Part shown: piece after piece, positions 5,136-5,260 of the stretch | Numbering within the stretch: the first letter of the stretch is position 1 | Layout: each line of letters begins with the position of its first letter | Source of the DNA: CBDULQ01 sp965368115 | GTDB taxonomy: Bacteria; Pseudomonadota; Gammaproteobacteria; SZUA-229 | DNA: 5,260 nucleotides | Reading direction: 5' to 3' | Assembly (NCBI GenBank): GCA_965368115.1 | Contig: CBDULQ010000237.1 | Coordinates: 1 to 5,260 of the forward strand | The notes under the pieces: generated by a model | What the model saw: the letters and a program-made list of their open reading frames with translations, nothing else | The model's database searches: none | Told to the model about the DNA's origin: nothing | Position numbers and translations under genes: made by a program

Positions 5136-5260
5136 GTCCGGGGTTGTTTTGTGAAGTGCTCAGCGAGATCTTCTTCATCTTCGACACGAGTCGTATGAGC
5201 CGCAAAGCCCGCTGCACGTAAGATTTTTACAACTTTTTCTTCATTGTTGAAAGAGTCATC
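5105..5260 (-). pseudogene. fimX: N-terminal part of the same FimX-like gene, in a different frame (cut by window edge)
   Basis: From the right edge the minus strand reads DDSFNNEEKVVKILRAAGFA, then ends EDEEDLAEHFTKQ before becoming nonsense (RTCCCIPWVW) and stopping at TGA (5107-5105). The sensible part looks like the first helix-strand-helix of the receiver-like domain of FimX, which has a comparable 'EDS...AGRATRVHRLTSSEDLAEAL' stretch as I recall it. It would continue directly into PDVLLYSMGMEL of the long downstream frame, which lies one base back. Joined, the visible parts give about 684 codons, plus a few beyond the window, close to the 691 residues of Pseudomonas FimX. The gene's true start and promoter lie outside the window. 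Confidence 0.72.
5140..5150 (-). other. Likely frameshift site in the FimX-like gene
   Basis: On the minus strand this stretch holds a run of four A (5150-5147) and a run of four C (5143-5140). Adding one base to either run joins the upstream reading (LAEHFTK) to the downstream one (PDVLLYS) with no stop between. The switch must lie between the stop of the long frame (5162-5160) and the stop of the upstream frame (5107-5105). The protein sense changes right here, which points to one of the two runs. Confidence 0.65.

Noticed and set aside
5140..5150. Programmed -1 ribosomal frameshift joining the two FimX frames
   Set aside because: The sequence is not a canonical X XXY YYZ slippery heptamer in the upstream frame, I saw no clear stimulatory hairpin just downstream, and FimX is not known to be made this way; an indel or sequence error is simpler.

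Overview
The window looks like ordinary gammaproteobacterial chromosome. The support is a YaaA very close to the enterobacterial protein, a close HtpX homologue, a DUF924 protein and a FimX-type cyclic-di-GMP receptor of the kind found in type IV pilus-bearing gammaproteobacteria. I cannot name the genus. There are no RNA genes, insertion sequences or CRISPR arrays, and no stretch over 300 bases lacks a gene. The longest gaps are 114 (120-233), 110 (1002-1111), 78 (2175-2252) and 63 bases (3144-3206).

Layout. At the left edge, on the minus strand (1-119), are the first 39 codons of an alpha/beta hydrolase that in this family is usually fused to an OsmC peroxidase domain. It is divergent from yaaA (234-1001, +), whose product handles peroxide stress. 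The gap between them holds an excellent extended -10 promoter overlapped by an inverted repeat, and a weaker promoter candidate for the hydrolase. Next come two genes one base apart, an unrecognised four-helix membrane protein (1112-1624, +) and a DUF924 protein (1626-2174, +), then htpX (2253-3143, +), an inner-membrane zinc protease. A good heat-shock sigma-32 promoter match lies just upstream of htpX. A strong GC-rich hairpin (3169-3200) separates htpX from a convergent minus-strand gene and probably terminates both.

The rest (3207 to the right edge, -) is a FimX-like gene: receiver-like N-terminus, PAS, degenerate GGDEF, degenerate EAL. Its receiver-like domain is split across two reading frames. 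The frame entering from the right edge carries the domain's start, and the long frame that continues the protein has a stop at 5160-5162. One missing base, most simply in a run of four A or four C (5140-5150), explains this. It is either a real mutation or a sequencing or assembly error.

Function. A stress theme is plausible for the + strand half (peroxide: yaaA and the hydrolase/OsmC gene; membrane protein damage: htpX). The FimX gene is a separate unit tied to cyclic-di-GMP and type IV pili. I found no convincing sign of a new multi-gene system. The points most worth a second look are the fimX frameshift, the htpX sigma-32 promoter, the yaaA promoter palindrome and the unnamed membrane protein coupled to DUF924.
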